Under the pieces are notes generated by a model that was given only the letters and a program-made list of their open reading frames with translations, searched no databases and was not told the DNA's origin. From Lytechinus variegatus (lineage: Eukaryota; Echinodermata; Echinoidea; Temnopleuroida; Toxopneustidae), in assembly GCF_018143015.1 (NCBI RefSeq), contig NC_054756.1:30501940-30565939 (forward strand): 64,000 nt of DNA. The letters run 5' to 3'. Shown one piece after another: positions 1 through 10,421 of this stretch. Each line of letters begins with the position of its first letter. Within the stretch, counting starts at the first letter, position 1. The translations under genes were made by a program, and so were the position numbers.

Positions 1-499
1 AAATGGGAATTTCGTTACTCCAAGAGAAACTTTCTGGAAACTTTCTCATGTCCTGCTCCGATGGTCAATCAATACGCAAGTATAGACCGATATTCAGTTT
101 TAATTGCTTGTGTTAGAGACCAAATATGCACAAGGAAGTGAAAAGACCTCAACAAGGCCAAGAGTTTTTTTTTCCTTCAAAATAAAATTTGATAAACCGG
201 TTTAATAAGTGCCAATGAGGAAACACAGGAAATAAAAAAAATATGACGTATAGAAAACTAAAACATGGCCTATCACTCGAGAAGAGTGACCATGCTATAT
301 GTTTCTTTTACGAGTAAGAAAGTGATTTTTCCTTCCAAATATGGAATTGTTGATTGGTGGAGCAAGGCAAAAATGTGATCACTTAAGTGGTAAGTATGAC
401 GTTCAAGTATGACGTAAATGGCGTAAATTTCAAGAAACAATTTCCGACCACTTAAAATGTTTTTAAGATCATATGGAGAGATCTCCGATATTTATATCA
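1..499. other. No gene recognised
   Basis: AT-rich sequence with no convincing exon, RNA gene or element end on either strand. It lies downstream of gene A. Confidence 0.5.
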
Positions 500-649
500 A
501 CGGCGGATCAAGGGGGAGGAGGGGGGGGGGGACCGCCCTCCCCCCTTTTAGAGGCACATTTTAAATTTGTGTTGTAAAAATGCGGTTAAAACAGAAGTGT
601 TCATCCCCTTTCGAAATTGAAGACTTTCGAAAAATCCTGGATCCGCCGC
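500..649. mobile_element. Small MITE-like element with CGGCGGATC ends
   Basis: The stretch opens with ACGGCGGATC and closes with GATCCGCCGCT, which are inverted copies of each other. The inside holds a G-run followed by a C-run that could pair into a hairpin. A similar end (CCTGGATCCGCCCATG) occurs near 55539, so this is probably a dispersed family. No clear target-site duplication was seen. Confidence 0.45.
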
Positions 650-1119
650 TGGTTTATATGACATAGTGTCTATATACAGGGGGGGGGGGTCAGGACATTT
701 TAGAGGGGCAATATGACGTAATAATTAATAGAGCAAACAAAGGTGTTGCAGCATAAGCCTAAAGCTGGGACCGGTGCAATACTTTTATTTCCGCATTTAC
801 GTACAAGCATATGATAGCATATTGCTACAACACAAACAAAATCAAAGGAGAAAAAGGAGTAGTATTTACATAAAAATAGTAAAATTAAGGGAGTGGAAGG
901 TACCCAAATAAATATTAATATTGAATTAAAACATGCCTTTTTAAACCATCTGAACACATTGCTATCAATAATGAATAATGCATCAATCATTTTCATTAAT
1001 TTGATGCAAGCTAAAATGTCTTGGTCAAGGGTCGTGCCAGGAACTGAACCCCAGAATTATGTCATATTCCCCAGTTTGATCATTGAATATTCATGAACAC
1101 ATGCCAAGAACTGTTTCAC

Positions 1120-1260
1120 CGGAATAATGAAAGTCTTTAAAATTTAATAGCTTTGTTATTTGATATCCGATTTTGATGACAATTTCAGCATTTTACTTTG
1201 TGAATTTTACTCTATTTATTGATATATGAATATCTCCAGTCTGGAGTATCCCTTTAATTA
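1120..1260. repeat. Partial copy of the 1646-2196 foldback repeat
   Basis: The segment around 1150-1200 (TTATTTGATATCCGATTTTGATGA and following) resembles the right arm of the complete element at 1646-2196. Only one arm is present, so it is a truncated or half copy. Confidence 0.4.
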
Positions 1261-1645
1261 CAATTTGGAATAATGTCACTATCAACACCGATTTTCGGTA
1301 ATTTTGTAAAATCTTATTTTCAATACATGTGTCTAAATTACAGGCTGTACCATCATTTTTACAGCAGTACTGATTAAGTTAATGCGTACTTTGTGAAAGA
1401 GTTCACAATAAGTACTAAATTGAAGCGAAGATTAAATACCTAAGCCTAGAATTAAGTTAATCATTGTCATGAAAATACTAATAGTAGTGTTCATACTGAT
1501 AATTCCATCAGAGTTATTGTTCATTCATGATTTATGAATATAATTTATTTTGGAGTTCAGGCAGGAATCACTTGATGATGATAGTGTCCATAGACTGATA
1601 AAAGCTCAAGTTAACGCTGTAGATTATATTGCGATCCTCTTTTAA

Positions 1646-2196
1646 AGGTCAAGGCCACCCCAGAAAAAACGTTGATTTGAATGGAGAAAAAAAACATCAT
1701 CAAAATCAGATGAAAAATAAGAAAGTTATGGCATTCTAAAGCTTCGCATTTATTTCACAAAACAGTTATATGCACAACTCAGTGATATGCAAATGAAAAA
1801 GTCGATGATATCCCTCACTCACCATTTATTTTGTCTTTTGTTTATACAATATTTCAATGTAACAATAAGGACCAACTTGACCGAACCATGAAAATGATTA
1901 AACAATGGTAATACTACATGAGGAACAAAACTTTGTTTCACAGGACAATGAGGTGAAAATTAGAATGTTTCATATTTCATAAAATAAAAAAGAAATAGTG
2001 AGTGAGTGATGTCATCAATCACTCCATTTGCATACCGACAAGGATGGGCATATAACTATTTTGTGAACTTAAGCAAAATTAAGAATATCATAACTTTCTT
2101 ATTTTACATCCGATTTTGATGAAGTTTCTCGTTTTATGCTTGGATTGTTCTCTTATTCATATCAACTCTTTTGTTGGGGTAGGCTTGTCTTTGAAC
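1646..2196. mobile_element. Foldback MITE, about 550 bp, in the gene A 3' region
   Basis: The left arm (AAGGTCAAGGCCACCCCA and on, through AAGAAAGTTATGG) is matched by the right arm read in reverse (AAAGACAAGCCTACCCCAAC), with inner pairs such as ATAACTTTCTTATTTTAC opposite the left arm. The whole can fold into one long imperfect hairpin. It starts about 85 bases past the gene A stop codon and so probably falls in the 3' UTR. A related left arm is at 17816-17945. Confidence 0.6.
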
Positions 2197-2279
2197 TATC
2201 GCATGCATTTTACAGTATGTAGCATAATAGTTCAGATTTCGCAATCCTCCGCGAAATCACACATTCCATTAAGCTCATC

Positions 2280-3615
2280 TCAGTGCTGTGGTTTAACTTT
2301 ACTAAGAGTATTATAAACATTGTCATTATGAAGGCAAATGTCGGCAGAGTTTCGCGGTGATGTCGTCTTCCGATGAGTAAGAACATCATAGGTATCACCA
2401 TTACAACGGTTGCCATCTTCACTCCTAGATAAGGATATTTGAGAGTTTGAAAGATATCGTAAACTCGGACATGACCTCGTAAAGTCTAATATATTGTATT
2501 CTTCTTCGCGACATAACGAGGCTGCACTATTAGCACTAGATGTAGAGTTCCTAATAGACTGTATAGGAATATTAACATCAAGGTATTGATCATCGTTTTT
2601 ATAGTCTTCAGGTGATTTAGCTTGTAACGAACCTACTGCTCTGGGTTGATCATATCCATTGTCATTATAATTGCCACGGTAAGAATCATATTTATATTGC
2701 ATTTGAAGAGTTGATGAGGTTTCTCCACTCTCTGTGTCGTTGGTGGCGTCTGTTATATCTACCAAATGTTTAGAAACGTCACCAGTGTTGTTAACAATAC
2801 ATTCTTCGTACCCATCTTCTGTTACTCGACGTGTTGCTGGATCAGCGTGTAGTTTTATACAGGTGATAGGAGCCTGTGATACATCAGGTAAGTCATCCTC
2901 TTCAGCATTACTGATTGATGTACGAACCAAAACTGTCGGTGTATAGACATTAACCTCCAGATATTGCCCATCATCAGTAGGTGTATTGCGCTGTACAGGA
3001 CTCTGTGCGATAGATCGAATGTTTACTTGATTAAAGCCAGTATCACTGTCAGTATAGAACTCACAGTGTGCTTCACGATCTGGTAGCAATTTTCTTTCTA
3101 GCATACCCCTGAAGGCGTCTTCTAAGGGAGAAGAATCAATCTTGTTGTTTTCCACGATGCATTTTTCATATCCATCTTCTGTTAGACGTAGTTTCTCAGG
3201 AGCAACTTCTGTTATTAGAGTGGTTACAGAATCCCTTGATTTTACTTCGTCATTTGCTGCATCGTTAGGCAAGGCTCCTTCAGCAAACGCCTCGTAAGTA
3301 TTTTCTGGTAAATCGACCTTGGGAAGAAGGGATGCTGGTTGATCACTCTCTGGTAGATCAGAAATAGAGCAGTAAGTTGAATAAGCGGTGTCTTCCAACT
3401 TATTTCGTTTAGAGTCCAGATTGAAATCATCTTCATCAGCCACACCCGCAATTGAAGTCACACTCTGACTGAGCTCAGAAGGCGATAAGTGTAGTTCAAG
3501 ACTTCTTGAGCAAGGGATACAGTCCTTGGATTCATTATTCGAACTGTAAACTGGATTCCTATACATGTGGTCTGCAGACTCAGTATCAGGCACATGAGAA
3601 TCCTCAGTTTTTATC
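2280..3615 (-). CDS. Gene A terminal exon: tyrosine-rich cytoplasmic tail
   Basis: Open for about 445 codons from acceptor TGCATTTCCAG to a TGA at 2280-2282. It is hydrophilic, acidic and Ser/Thr-rich with no domain I recognise. It carries many spaced tyrosines in SH2-type contexts: MYRNPVY, NTYEAF, EDGYEKCIV, GQYLEVNV, EDGYEECIV, GYDQPR, DQYLDVNI, EYNILDF, TYDVLTH, VYNTLSK. Two modules repeat: TEDGYE-(K/E)-CIV followed by a QYL(E/D)VN motif, once in each half, suggesting internal duplication. YxxL/V, YxxP and YxN contexts suit SH2 adaptors, but spacing does not fit a classical ITAM. The first base completes an AGG codon begun in the membrane exon. A docking role is inferred; that the exon is coding is well supported by length and phase. 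Confidence 0.85.
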
Positions 3616-4148
3616 CTGGAAATGCAGAAGATAAATCAATTACACATAAAAATATTTCTATAAAAAATGAGAAGTCCTGTAATTTCTGGGAATCAATGAA
3701 CTATATTGTAAACACCGTTATGGGTCCTTTTTATGAAATCCTTGAAATATTGCATTGTATAAAATTGTATTCTGCTTAAGTATTATAAGTTCTTGAATAA
3801 GGTTGAATGAAACTTTTGATCATTATTATTTTACTAAGCTTCCATTAAAACAGTACTATTTTCCATTAAGAATAAGTCTTATACATCACCACGCTTATTA
3901 ATTCAGACTAAAGTGAAATCATTATATCATCGCAAATATTCATACCTTGATATATATTTAAGAAGAACATTTTAATTTGATATTATGTTATAAATCTTAA
4001 GTAGAAGCATCAAATTTCCAAGTAGAGAAATCAGAGACTTAGATGAAGAACAATGAAGAATATATATATATATATATATATATTAGAAGCAACGTATTAG
4101 TGAATTAAATAATATATATCATGATAATAACACAGGAGGTGAGTATAC

Positions 4149-4230
4149 CTCTTACGATGACACATAAATAATGTAAAAGGAACCGATCCAACTAGGAGTA
4201 GTATGAAAGAAGACACAACTGATGCTATAA
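4149..4230 (-). CDS. Gene A transmembrane exon
   Basis: Flanked by acceptor TCCTTACAG and donor GTATAC. It translates to IASVVSSFILLLVGSVPFTL followed by FMCHRK, a hydrophobic stretch of about 22 residues with a basic stop-transfer end, giving a type I membrane orientation. It begins with two bases completing a codon and ends with two bases (AG), which join the first base of the tail exon to give an arginine. Both neighbouring phases fit. Confidence 0.8.
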
Positions 4231-4637
4231 CTGTAAGGAGAAAATAAAGAAAGAGAAAAATATCAAAACATAGTATCGAGATTCTCCTTTGGACAAGTTG
4301 AATTAAAAATCAGTTTTCAGGCTTACTTTGCATTTCTTGAATTTCTTGAAATTCACAAGAACAAAACAATAATATTCTTTGGAAGCAATAATTTGAAGTT
4401 TTCTTTATATTTTAATGTTTACGTTGTAGATATAATGTACACAAAACTAATTTCATTATTGCGCCAACGTTTGAACCTGACGGGGGGGGGGGGGGGGAGG
4501 GGGTCGCCAAATTATTTACGATGCTTCATGAAAAGAGCAAACAAAGGATCTAAAACAAAGTAAGAATTTTTATTCTCTAAGCCCCTGATTTGGAAATTAT
4601 TACATGGAATTTTGCATTAAAATGTCATCAAATTTAC

Positions 4638-5006
4638 TTGTTAACGGGGGTGACGAGTACAAACCTATAATATTGGGTTGTAGGTTTGTTAACGGGAGTG
4701 ACGAATACATACCAATGATATTGGGTTGTAGGTTTGTTAACGGGAGTGATGAATACATACCAATGATATTGGGTTGTAGGTTTGTTAACGGGAGTGATGA
4801 ATACATACCAATGATATTGGGTTGTAGGTTTGTTAACGGGAGTGATGAATACATACCAATGATATTGGGTATTATGTTTGTTAACGGGAGTGATGAATAC
4901 ATACCAATGATATTGGGTATTATGTTTGTTAACGGGAGTGACGAATACATACCAATGATATTGGGTTGTAGGTTTGTTTCGGATGTCGTCTTTAGAGTAG
5001 GTGCTT
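4638..5006 (-). CDS. Gene A stalk exon built from 16-residue repeats
   Basis: Between acceptor CACCTGATGCAG and donor GTAAAT the minus strand is open for 123 codons. A lead-in (EAPTLKTTSETNLQPNIIG) is followed by six 16-residue units of the type MYSSLPLTN-(LQ/II)-PNIIG and a partial seventh, LYSSPPLT. Phase 1 at both ends matches CUB4 before and the membrane exon after, so inclusion or skipping both keep the frame. It would act as an extended spacer between CUB4 and the membrane. The units derive from a 48-bp DNA minisatellite, so copy number is likely to vary between individuals. The alternative is an intronic minisatellite that is open by chance because 48 is a multiple of three; matching splice sites and phases argue for a real exon, perhaps alternatively spliced. 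Confidence 0.6.
4641..4977. repeat. 48-bp minisatellite, about seven copies
   Basis: The unit starts GTTAACGGGAGTGATGAATA and ends with either TTGTAGGTTT or TATTATGTTT. Copies are nearly identical, with the most divergent at the low-coordinate edge, as expected of a recently homogenised array. It lies inside the gene A stalk exon; the opposite strand is also open because of the unit length. Confidence 0.9.
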
Positions 5007-5716
5007 CTGCATCAGGTGATGATAATAAGGTCGATTGAATTTCACATCCTTATACAGTTCGGGTGTTCGAAGAGAAAAATAAAAATGCATAATTGCGTTT
5101 TTGTTGGAATTACATCTCTTATCTGTTCAACTAAAGACATTGATAATAACCAAGAAAACCCCTCCTGTTTGGTTTGAATTCATAGAAGAGACTGTAGATT
5201 GATTTCATTGACCGACCATGGTTTTAAGATGATGCTGGTTTATCAAATAATAAGAATTCACATTACTAGCGAGTTTTCAAAATCGCGACGGGGACGTATT
5301 CAGACAACAACATAGAGAATCAATTGAATATACCCGTCAAGTCACAATAAATGTCTGAGATGCTATTGTCGAAAATCGGTGAACCTGGGAAGTTGATTAT
5401 TGTAAGATTCTGAGAAAATTGAAAATATGACGTTTGATGAGAGTCCGGGACAAAACTCTTGTTTTGATTCACCTATTTTTGACCAAAACTGCTTTGGCTT
5501 CAAGGGCTTTCAACAATGAATTTCTTATTTTGTATAATCGTTCTATCCTTAAAAAAAAACCCCGCCTGATTCTGCAAGGGAATTACACATAAGCTACTTT
5601 TGAAATAGGCCATAATTTTTTTTCATGGTTTTAAACGTGCCAGAACTGTTCCAAATGTACATCATGTGTGTAATTCTTACAAATGCTTTCAATGATGTGT
5701 AAAGTGTAGGGTTCAC
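5007..5716. other. Gene A intron between CUB4 and stalk exon
   Basis: AT-rich intronic sequence without recognisable elements or open exons on either strand. Confidence 0.5.
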
Positions 5717-6064
5717 CTTGAATTGCTTGTAACGTCGCCATGAACCCGCTACATGATACGCAACTGTCTATCTCGCTACCGGTTGTAAACCGAAGCCACA
5801 CGTAGGATCCTGTCGAGGTAATGTCTGGGGAAGACTCTCCAGACAGTCTGAAACCCTGAACAGCGCCCTCAAAATCACCTGTCAGTCCTTCATAGATGGT
5901 TAGGAAATCAGAACCTTGTTTGGTATGGAAATCAATGAAGCTGATCACTACCTTACTTCCCGATGGAGCAATCACTCGCCAAATGATATCAGTGTTAGTG
6001 TCGTATAATCCAGGATATTTAGGAGATGACAAGTTTACTGCCTTGATTGACGTCAATTGGATAT
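5717..6064 (-). CDS. Gene A CUB domain 4 exon
   Basis: 116 codons, acceptor CTTGAAAG, donor GTGAAC, phase 1-1. Typical CUB landmarks are visible: NLSSPKYPGLYDTNTDIIWRV, then ISFIDFHTKQGSDFLTIYEG and SYVWLRFTTG, closing with GFMATLQAI. The usual paired cysteines are missing; the only cysteines are a close pair in DSCVSCSG just before the last strand. The acidic residue of the YEG turn is kept. It lies directly before the stalk or, if that is skipped, the membrane exon. Confidence 0.8.
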
Positions 6065-6258
6065 CTTTCAAGTAAAAGAAACAAAGTTTTTTATCTGCAC
6101 TATCTCATACCGAATACTCCCTGATAATATATAGCACTATAGGCGTGAATTCGTGGAATTTCTTTGTTTTAACATAATTATGCATCTAAACATCAATTTC
6201 CTTTTGAGTTTGATAATGGCAGTTTGTTAGATTATGTTCGTTATAAACACTGTTAATA

Positions 6259-7332
6259 CAGTGACTCGACTCGGGGGTTCGACACGAGAGCCGTGCTCAA
6301 TACAGCAATTTTTTGTTGTGTAAACGCGATCAGTGGGATCCGCGAGTCGCGTCGAACACATTTTTTGTTGTTGTTGTTGTTGATCTGCCGATATCGTAGA
6401 CTTCAACCCGCGAGCGAGCCGAGTCAGACTATGGACCTATGGTCAGACTCAACTTTTTTTTTTTCATGTGTAAACACATGGAAAGCCGTGTCGAACCACA
6501 TGACCTAGGTCAAACGCGGCATATCTCTACCCCTGCCTTTACTCGGTTTTTATGAGTAAAATGCTCCTTTAAGGGATCGCAACAATTTTCTTGTTGCTCT
6601 TAAGAATTATATATATCTAATTGTTATTATCCTTGCAAAACTCATCCTTTGTCATTTCTCCAAAGTGGATAATGCGGAGAGATCGAACTGTAAGGTCAGT
6701 GATATCGATTACCAGTCATCAACAAAAGTGAGTAAACTTGTATTATCAAATTAGATTATATTAAAGAGACATAGATGTAGCCTGCATTTATTATGTGAAT
6801 CGATTTGTCATTATTTCATATTTTCGTATTCCATAGGCTACTGAACCCTTGCATTTTTTGTTTTAATATTTTTTTTATAAATATTTTGTTGTTGTTGTAA
6901 AGATTCTGCCAGTCGTCAGTCAGCCGGGTAAAACAAACGAGGACCCTGTCATATTTAAGTTTCAGTTGACCGCAACTATACTTGTGATTGATATTGTTAG
7001 TATAAGTTATTACTGCCAGATAAAACTTACACTTAAAAATTTGTCTTCAGTCCAGCTCTTAAGTAAAGTTTGTCTGGAACGTATAAAAACTTCACCCCAC
7101 CAAAATTCCTGACATCTACAGCTAAATTCCATAGGCCTAGATTTGTTAAAGCCTTTGTATTGTATAAAAAAAAATACTTCTTCATAATGCAGTTCATGCT
7201 GACAATATTCTACACAATGATCCACGGGCCGTATCGAACTCGCCTTTTTTATTTCAATATAAACGCGATCACATTGCCATGTTGAGCACGGCTCGCGTGT
7301 CGACCGCCCCCCCCCCCCGAGCCGAGTCACTG
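6259..7332. mobile_element. hAT-like non-autonomous element, 1.07 kb
   Basis: Termini are inverted copies: left CAGTGACTCGACTCGGGGG, and the right end read in reverse CAGTGACTCGGCTCGGGGG; the similarity extends through GAGCCGTGCTCAA and AAACGCGATC. Flanks TGTTAATA (6251-6258) and TGTAAATA (7333-7340) match at 7 of 8 positions, fitting the 8-bp target duplications of hAT transposons. There is no transposase. It sits in the gene A intron between CUB3 and CUB4. Confidence 0.65.
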
Positions 7333-7839
7333 TGTAAATACGACATTATTGGTTCAAAATTTAGTGAATATTAACCGGCAACCAATGAAACATGATCCAA
7401 GGGAATAAAACAAGGAATTGACATACATTTCCATTATTTGATATAACAACTTATATCTAAGTTTGTGAAAATTCATGTAGATTTTAGTATGGGGATCATC
7501 GTTATCACTGTTAAATACTGGAAGTCGATTCTTGACATGCTGAATAAAATGAAAGTGAAATTCTTATCTTTTCGTTGGGCATGTCTCTATTTTTCGTGTG
7601 TGTTTGTTAGTAATGCTGATTCGACAGGTTTTCAGATTTGGAATTTCGTCTCTGTTCAAAATATTAAATCTGGGCTCGACCTTGGGTCGTGCAGCATATT
7701 TAAACTGTCAAATGAAAATATGGAAAGCAGCATCCTAATTGGTTATTTCTACTGGTCATTTTTCTAAACAAAAGACAAAAAGGTCATTGACCAATGCCAT
7801 TATGCTATTGATTGCTAAATATAGTAAACCTGTACTTAC

Positions 7840-8193
7840 CAGGTATTGGGATTGGGTAGACCATCAACCGGAAACCATCAGCTCCATCGATATTGTCATT
7901 CCTCTCGCTAATAAATCGTATCCAAAGGTAAGATCCGATCGATGTTATATTATGCTGACTACCATGTCCAGAATTTCTGCTTCGCCATGTAGATTCCTCT
8001 ATATTCGGTCCACGCCCTTCATAAATGGTGACGTTATCTTGGTCTCCTGTGTTGAAGTCTTTGAAATGGAGAAGAACTCGGTAGTTTTCTGGAGCTGTGA
8101 TTCTCCATAGGATATCATCGTAGCCGGCGTAACTGTCAGGGTAGTTCGGGGATGTAACGTTGTGTATCGTTTCTGAATCTACTAGCAGCACCT
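7840..8193 (-). CDS. Gene A CUB domain 3 exon
   Basis: 118 codons between acceptor TTTAGTTTCAG and donor GTAAGT, phase 1-1. CUB signature segments: NVTSPNYPDSYAGYDDILWR, LLHFKDFNTGDQDNVTIYEG and SYLWIRFISE, ending GFRLMVYPIPIPG. No cysteine is present at all, although canonical CUB domains have four. Several N-glycosylation sequons (NVTS, NVTI, NITS) fit an extracellular location. The closing PIPIPG resembles the end of CUB1, a sign that the repeats arose by exon duplication. Confidence 0.82.
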
Positions 8194-8774
8194 CTGAAAC
8201 TAAAATAATGCATTATTTATTTTATTTTCCTATTTTGGGCGGGGGGGGGATATAGCATTCCTAGCTCATAATTCGTCATCTTTAAAAGATCAAATTGATA
8301 GCATGCTCAATTGTTAAGCTTTTCAAGATTATGTAGCGAGTGGATTCGTATTGGTTACTTTTGATAAATCACAACTGTAAGTTTGTGCCATCTCCCAAAT
8401 AAATGCATAAAGTTTTACATGAAATAGCTAAAATGGCAATGTTTCTCCACGAACATATTGGTTTTATTAAAATAAGGATCAATATGTGATTGAAATGATA
8501 ATAGGTAACATGTCTAGTAGCTAGGACTGTGTGCACCCATTTGTGTAAGAATCGAAAACTGGGAAGTTTGGATAAAGGCCTATCATAGTGACTCCCACGA
8601 GATGACTAGGGAACTGTCCGAGGTGAAAGCCTTGGTTGTTGTAGGCTTACTGAGAATGGTAATTGCACCAAAGCCTGGTCAATTCAAGGTAATGTGAAGG
8701 CGCCCATTGCAATCATTAGATTAGATCTACTCTACCATCGTATGACATAGCTCTATTGAGATGCTCAAACATAC

Positions 8775-9134
8775 CTTGTGCCGTAGTGTAAGAGAGCAGC
8801 GCCTGAAAGCCCTTTGATGAACTGCTATGCAAGACAGTATTGTCATCACTGGTAAAGCGAATCCACAAATGGGAACCAATAGACTTATATTTACCCAATC
8901 GAGGAGTCCCAGAAAGTGTCTTTCTTAATGAAGATTCGTTGAAGAAGGTAGATCGACCTTCAAACAGAGTCACAAAGTCATGATCATTCTCTGTATTGAA
9001 TGCTGCGAAGGTCAGTACGACCCTGAAACCAGTTGGAGCTGTTACCTTCCAAAGAAGGTCGGTATTGTCGTTGTATTGTTCTGGATAAAACGGCGATGAT
9101 AAGTTGGAAGACTCAATCAACGACAAATCTACAA
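8775..9134 (-). CDS. Gene A CUB domain 2 exon
   Basis: 120 codons between acceptor ATTTTAACCAG and donor GTATGT, phase 1-1. Landmarks: NLSSPFYPEQYNDNTDLLWK, LTFAAFNTENDHDFVTLFEG and SHLWIRFTSD, ending GFQALLSY. It again lacks all canonical CUB cysteines. Sequons at NLSS and NESS are compatible with secretion. Confidence 0.82.
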
Positions 9135-9465
9135 CTGGTTAAAATATGAATGAAATACAAATATGACTGGTGTTAGTTTAACCTGATACTCCTGCGAAAT
9201 GTGTCAGAGGGGAAATTAACAAGAATTCATTAGAGAGCGATTTCTCATGAAAAATAATTTCCTTGATTGATATTTGTTACTCCTAATTGTTTTTTATATC
9301 ACCTTTAGTCAAAACAAAAGAGACAAAGGGAAGTTACAAACAATGAAAAGGTTACTAGTTTTTTAGGACAATCTACAGGACTAATAAAAACCTAACTAAA
9401 AGAAATACAGATACACAATGTATACTAATCAAATTTACATAAAACGATTATACATTGGTGATTGC

Positions 9466-9965
9466 AGAAAAAGAAATTGAAATGGTAGACGGATCAAGCG
9501 CACACCCTTACAACTGAAATGGAGAAAGGATAGAGGGGAGATAGAAAGAATGAACTTGATGACGAGATATAGGAAGAAAAAGTGTGACGAACGAAAAGAA
9601 GGCGAAAAACAGGAAGAGAAAGAAGAAGAACGAAAAAGAAGAAAAAAGAGGAATAAAAAAAGAATGAGAAGAAGTAAGGGAGTGCAATACAAAGTTTTGT
9701 GATTGAGATATATTGGCATATAATTCACCTCTTTACAAATCAGCTAGACCTACTTATACGTCAAAAAGACTAGATGGGCTGACAGGATAGCGTAGAGTAT
9801 TCTACAGGGATGAGAAGGGAAAAGATGAAGAGAGAGAAAGAGTAGGGGGTAGACTGAGGAGGGGGGGGGGGGAGAAAGAGAGGATGAGAGAGAAAGAGGA
9901 TAGATAAAAGGGGGTTAAGAGAAAAAAAAGGGGTGGAATAGTGGATGGTAAGTGAAAGATAGAGA
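9466..9965. repeat. Long purine-rich tract
   Basis: For most of 9470-9690 and 9800-9965 the plus strand is nearly all A and G, with GAAGAAA and GAGAGAGAAAG units and a 12-base G run near 9861. On the transcribed gene A strand this is a pyrimidine tract in the CUB1-CUB2 intron. It has no coding support. Confidence 0.7.
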
Positions 9966-10073
9966 AGAAGCCTACCTTTATAATAATGATAGGAAACGTT
10001 GATACCAAAGTAGATAAATGATTTCTGAATAAATGAAATGAAATGCAACAATTTACAAAATATGCCTACTTAC

Positions 10074-10421
10074 CAGGGATAGGGATGCATGACAGAAGTG
10101 CCCTGAATCCTTCTCGTGTTAATTCGACATCACTTGTGAATCGAAGCCATAGATATGATCCAACAGAGGTTAGATTGTAGCGAGGCGGGGTAGAACCGGA
10201 TATGTGAAGTCTTTGAACAGCGCCCTCAAATACAGGTGTCCAACCATCGAAGACTGTGACATAGTCATGATTTACCTCGATGACAAGCACCATAAAACGG
10301 AGCACTACTCGGTAACCAAGTGGCGCTGTTACCATCCATGTCATGTTGATATTATTATCATAGTTGTCTGGGTAATTGGGCGAGGTGACATAGGTAACGT
10401 CACAATGGTCCAAATTGAGGT
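10074..10421 (-). CDS. Gene A CUB domain 1 exon
   Basis: 116 codons, acceptor TTAATATCAG, donor GTAAGTA, phase 1-1. Landmarks: YVTSPNYPDNYDNNINMTWM, VNHDYVTVFDG and SYLWLRFTSD, ending GFRALLSCIPIPG. This is the most conventional of the four: a cysteine (DHCDV) precedes the first strand and another (LLSC) closes the domain, but the middle cysteines are absent. It joins the signal-peptide exon 10 kb upstream through a TAC codon. Confidence 0.82.

Noticed and set aside
4604-5038. Plus-strand open frame of VNGSDEYIPMILGCRF repeats
   Set aside because: It is the mirror of the minus-strand stalk exon. Both strands are open because the unit is 48 bases; only the minus strand has matching splice sites and phases.
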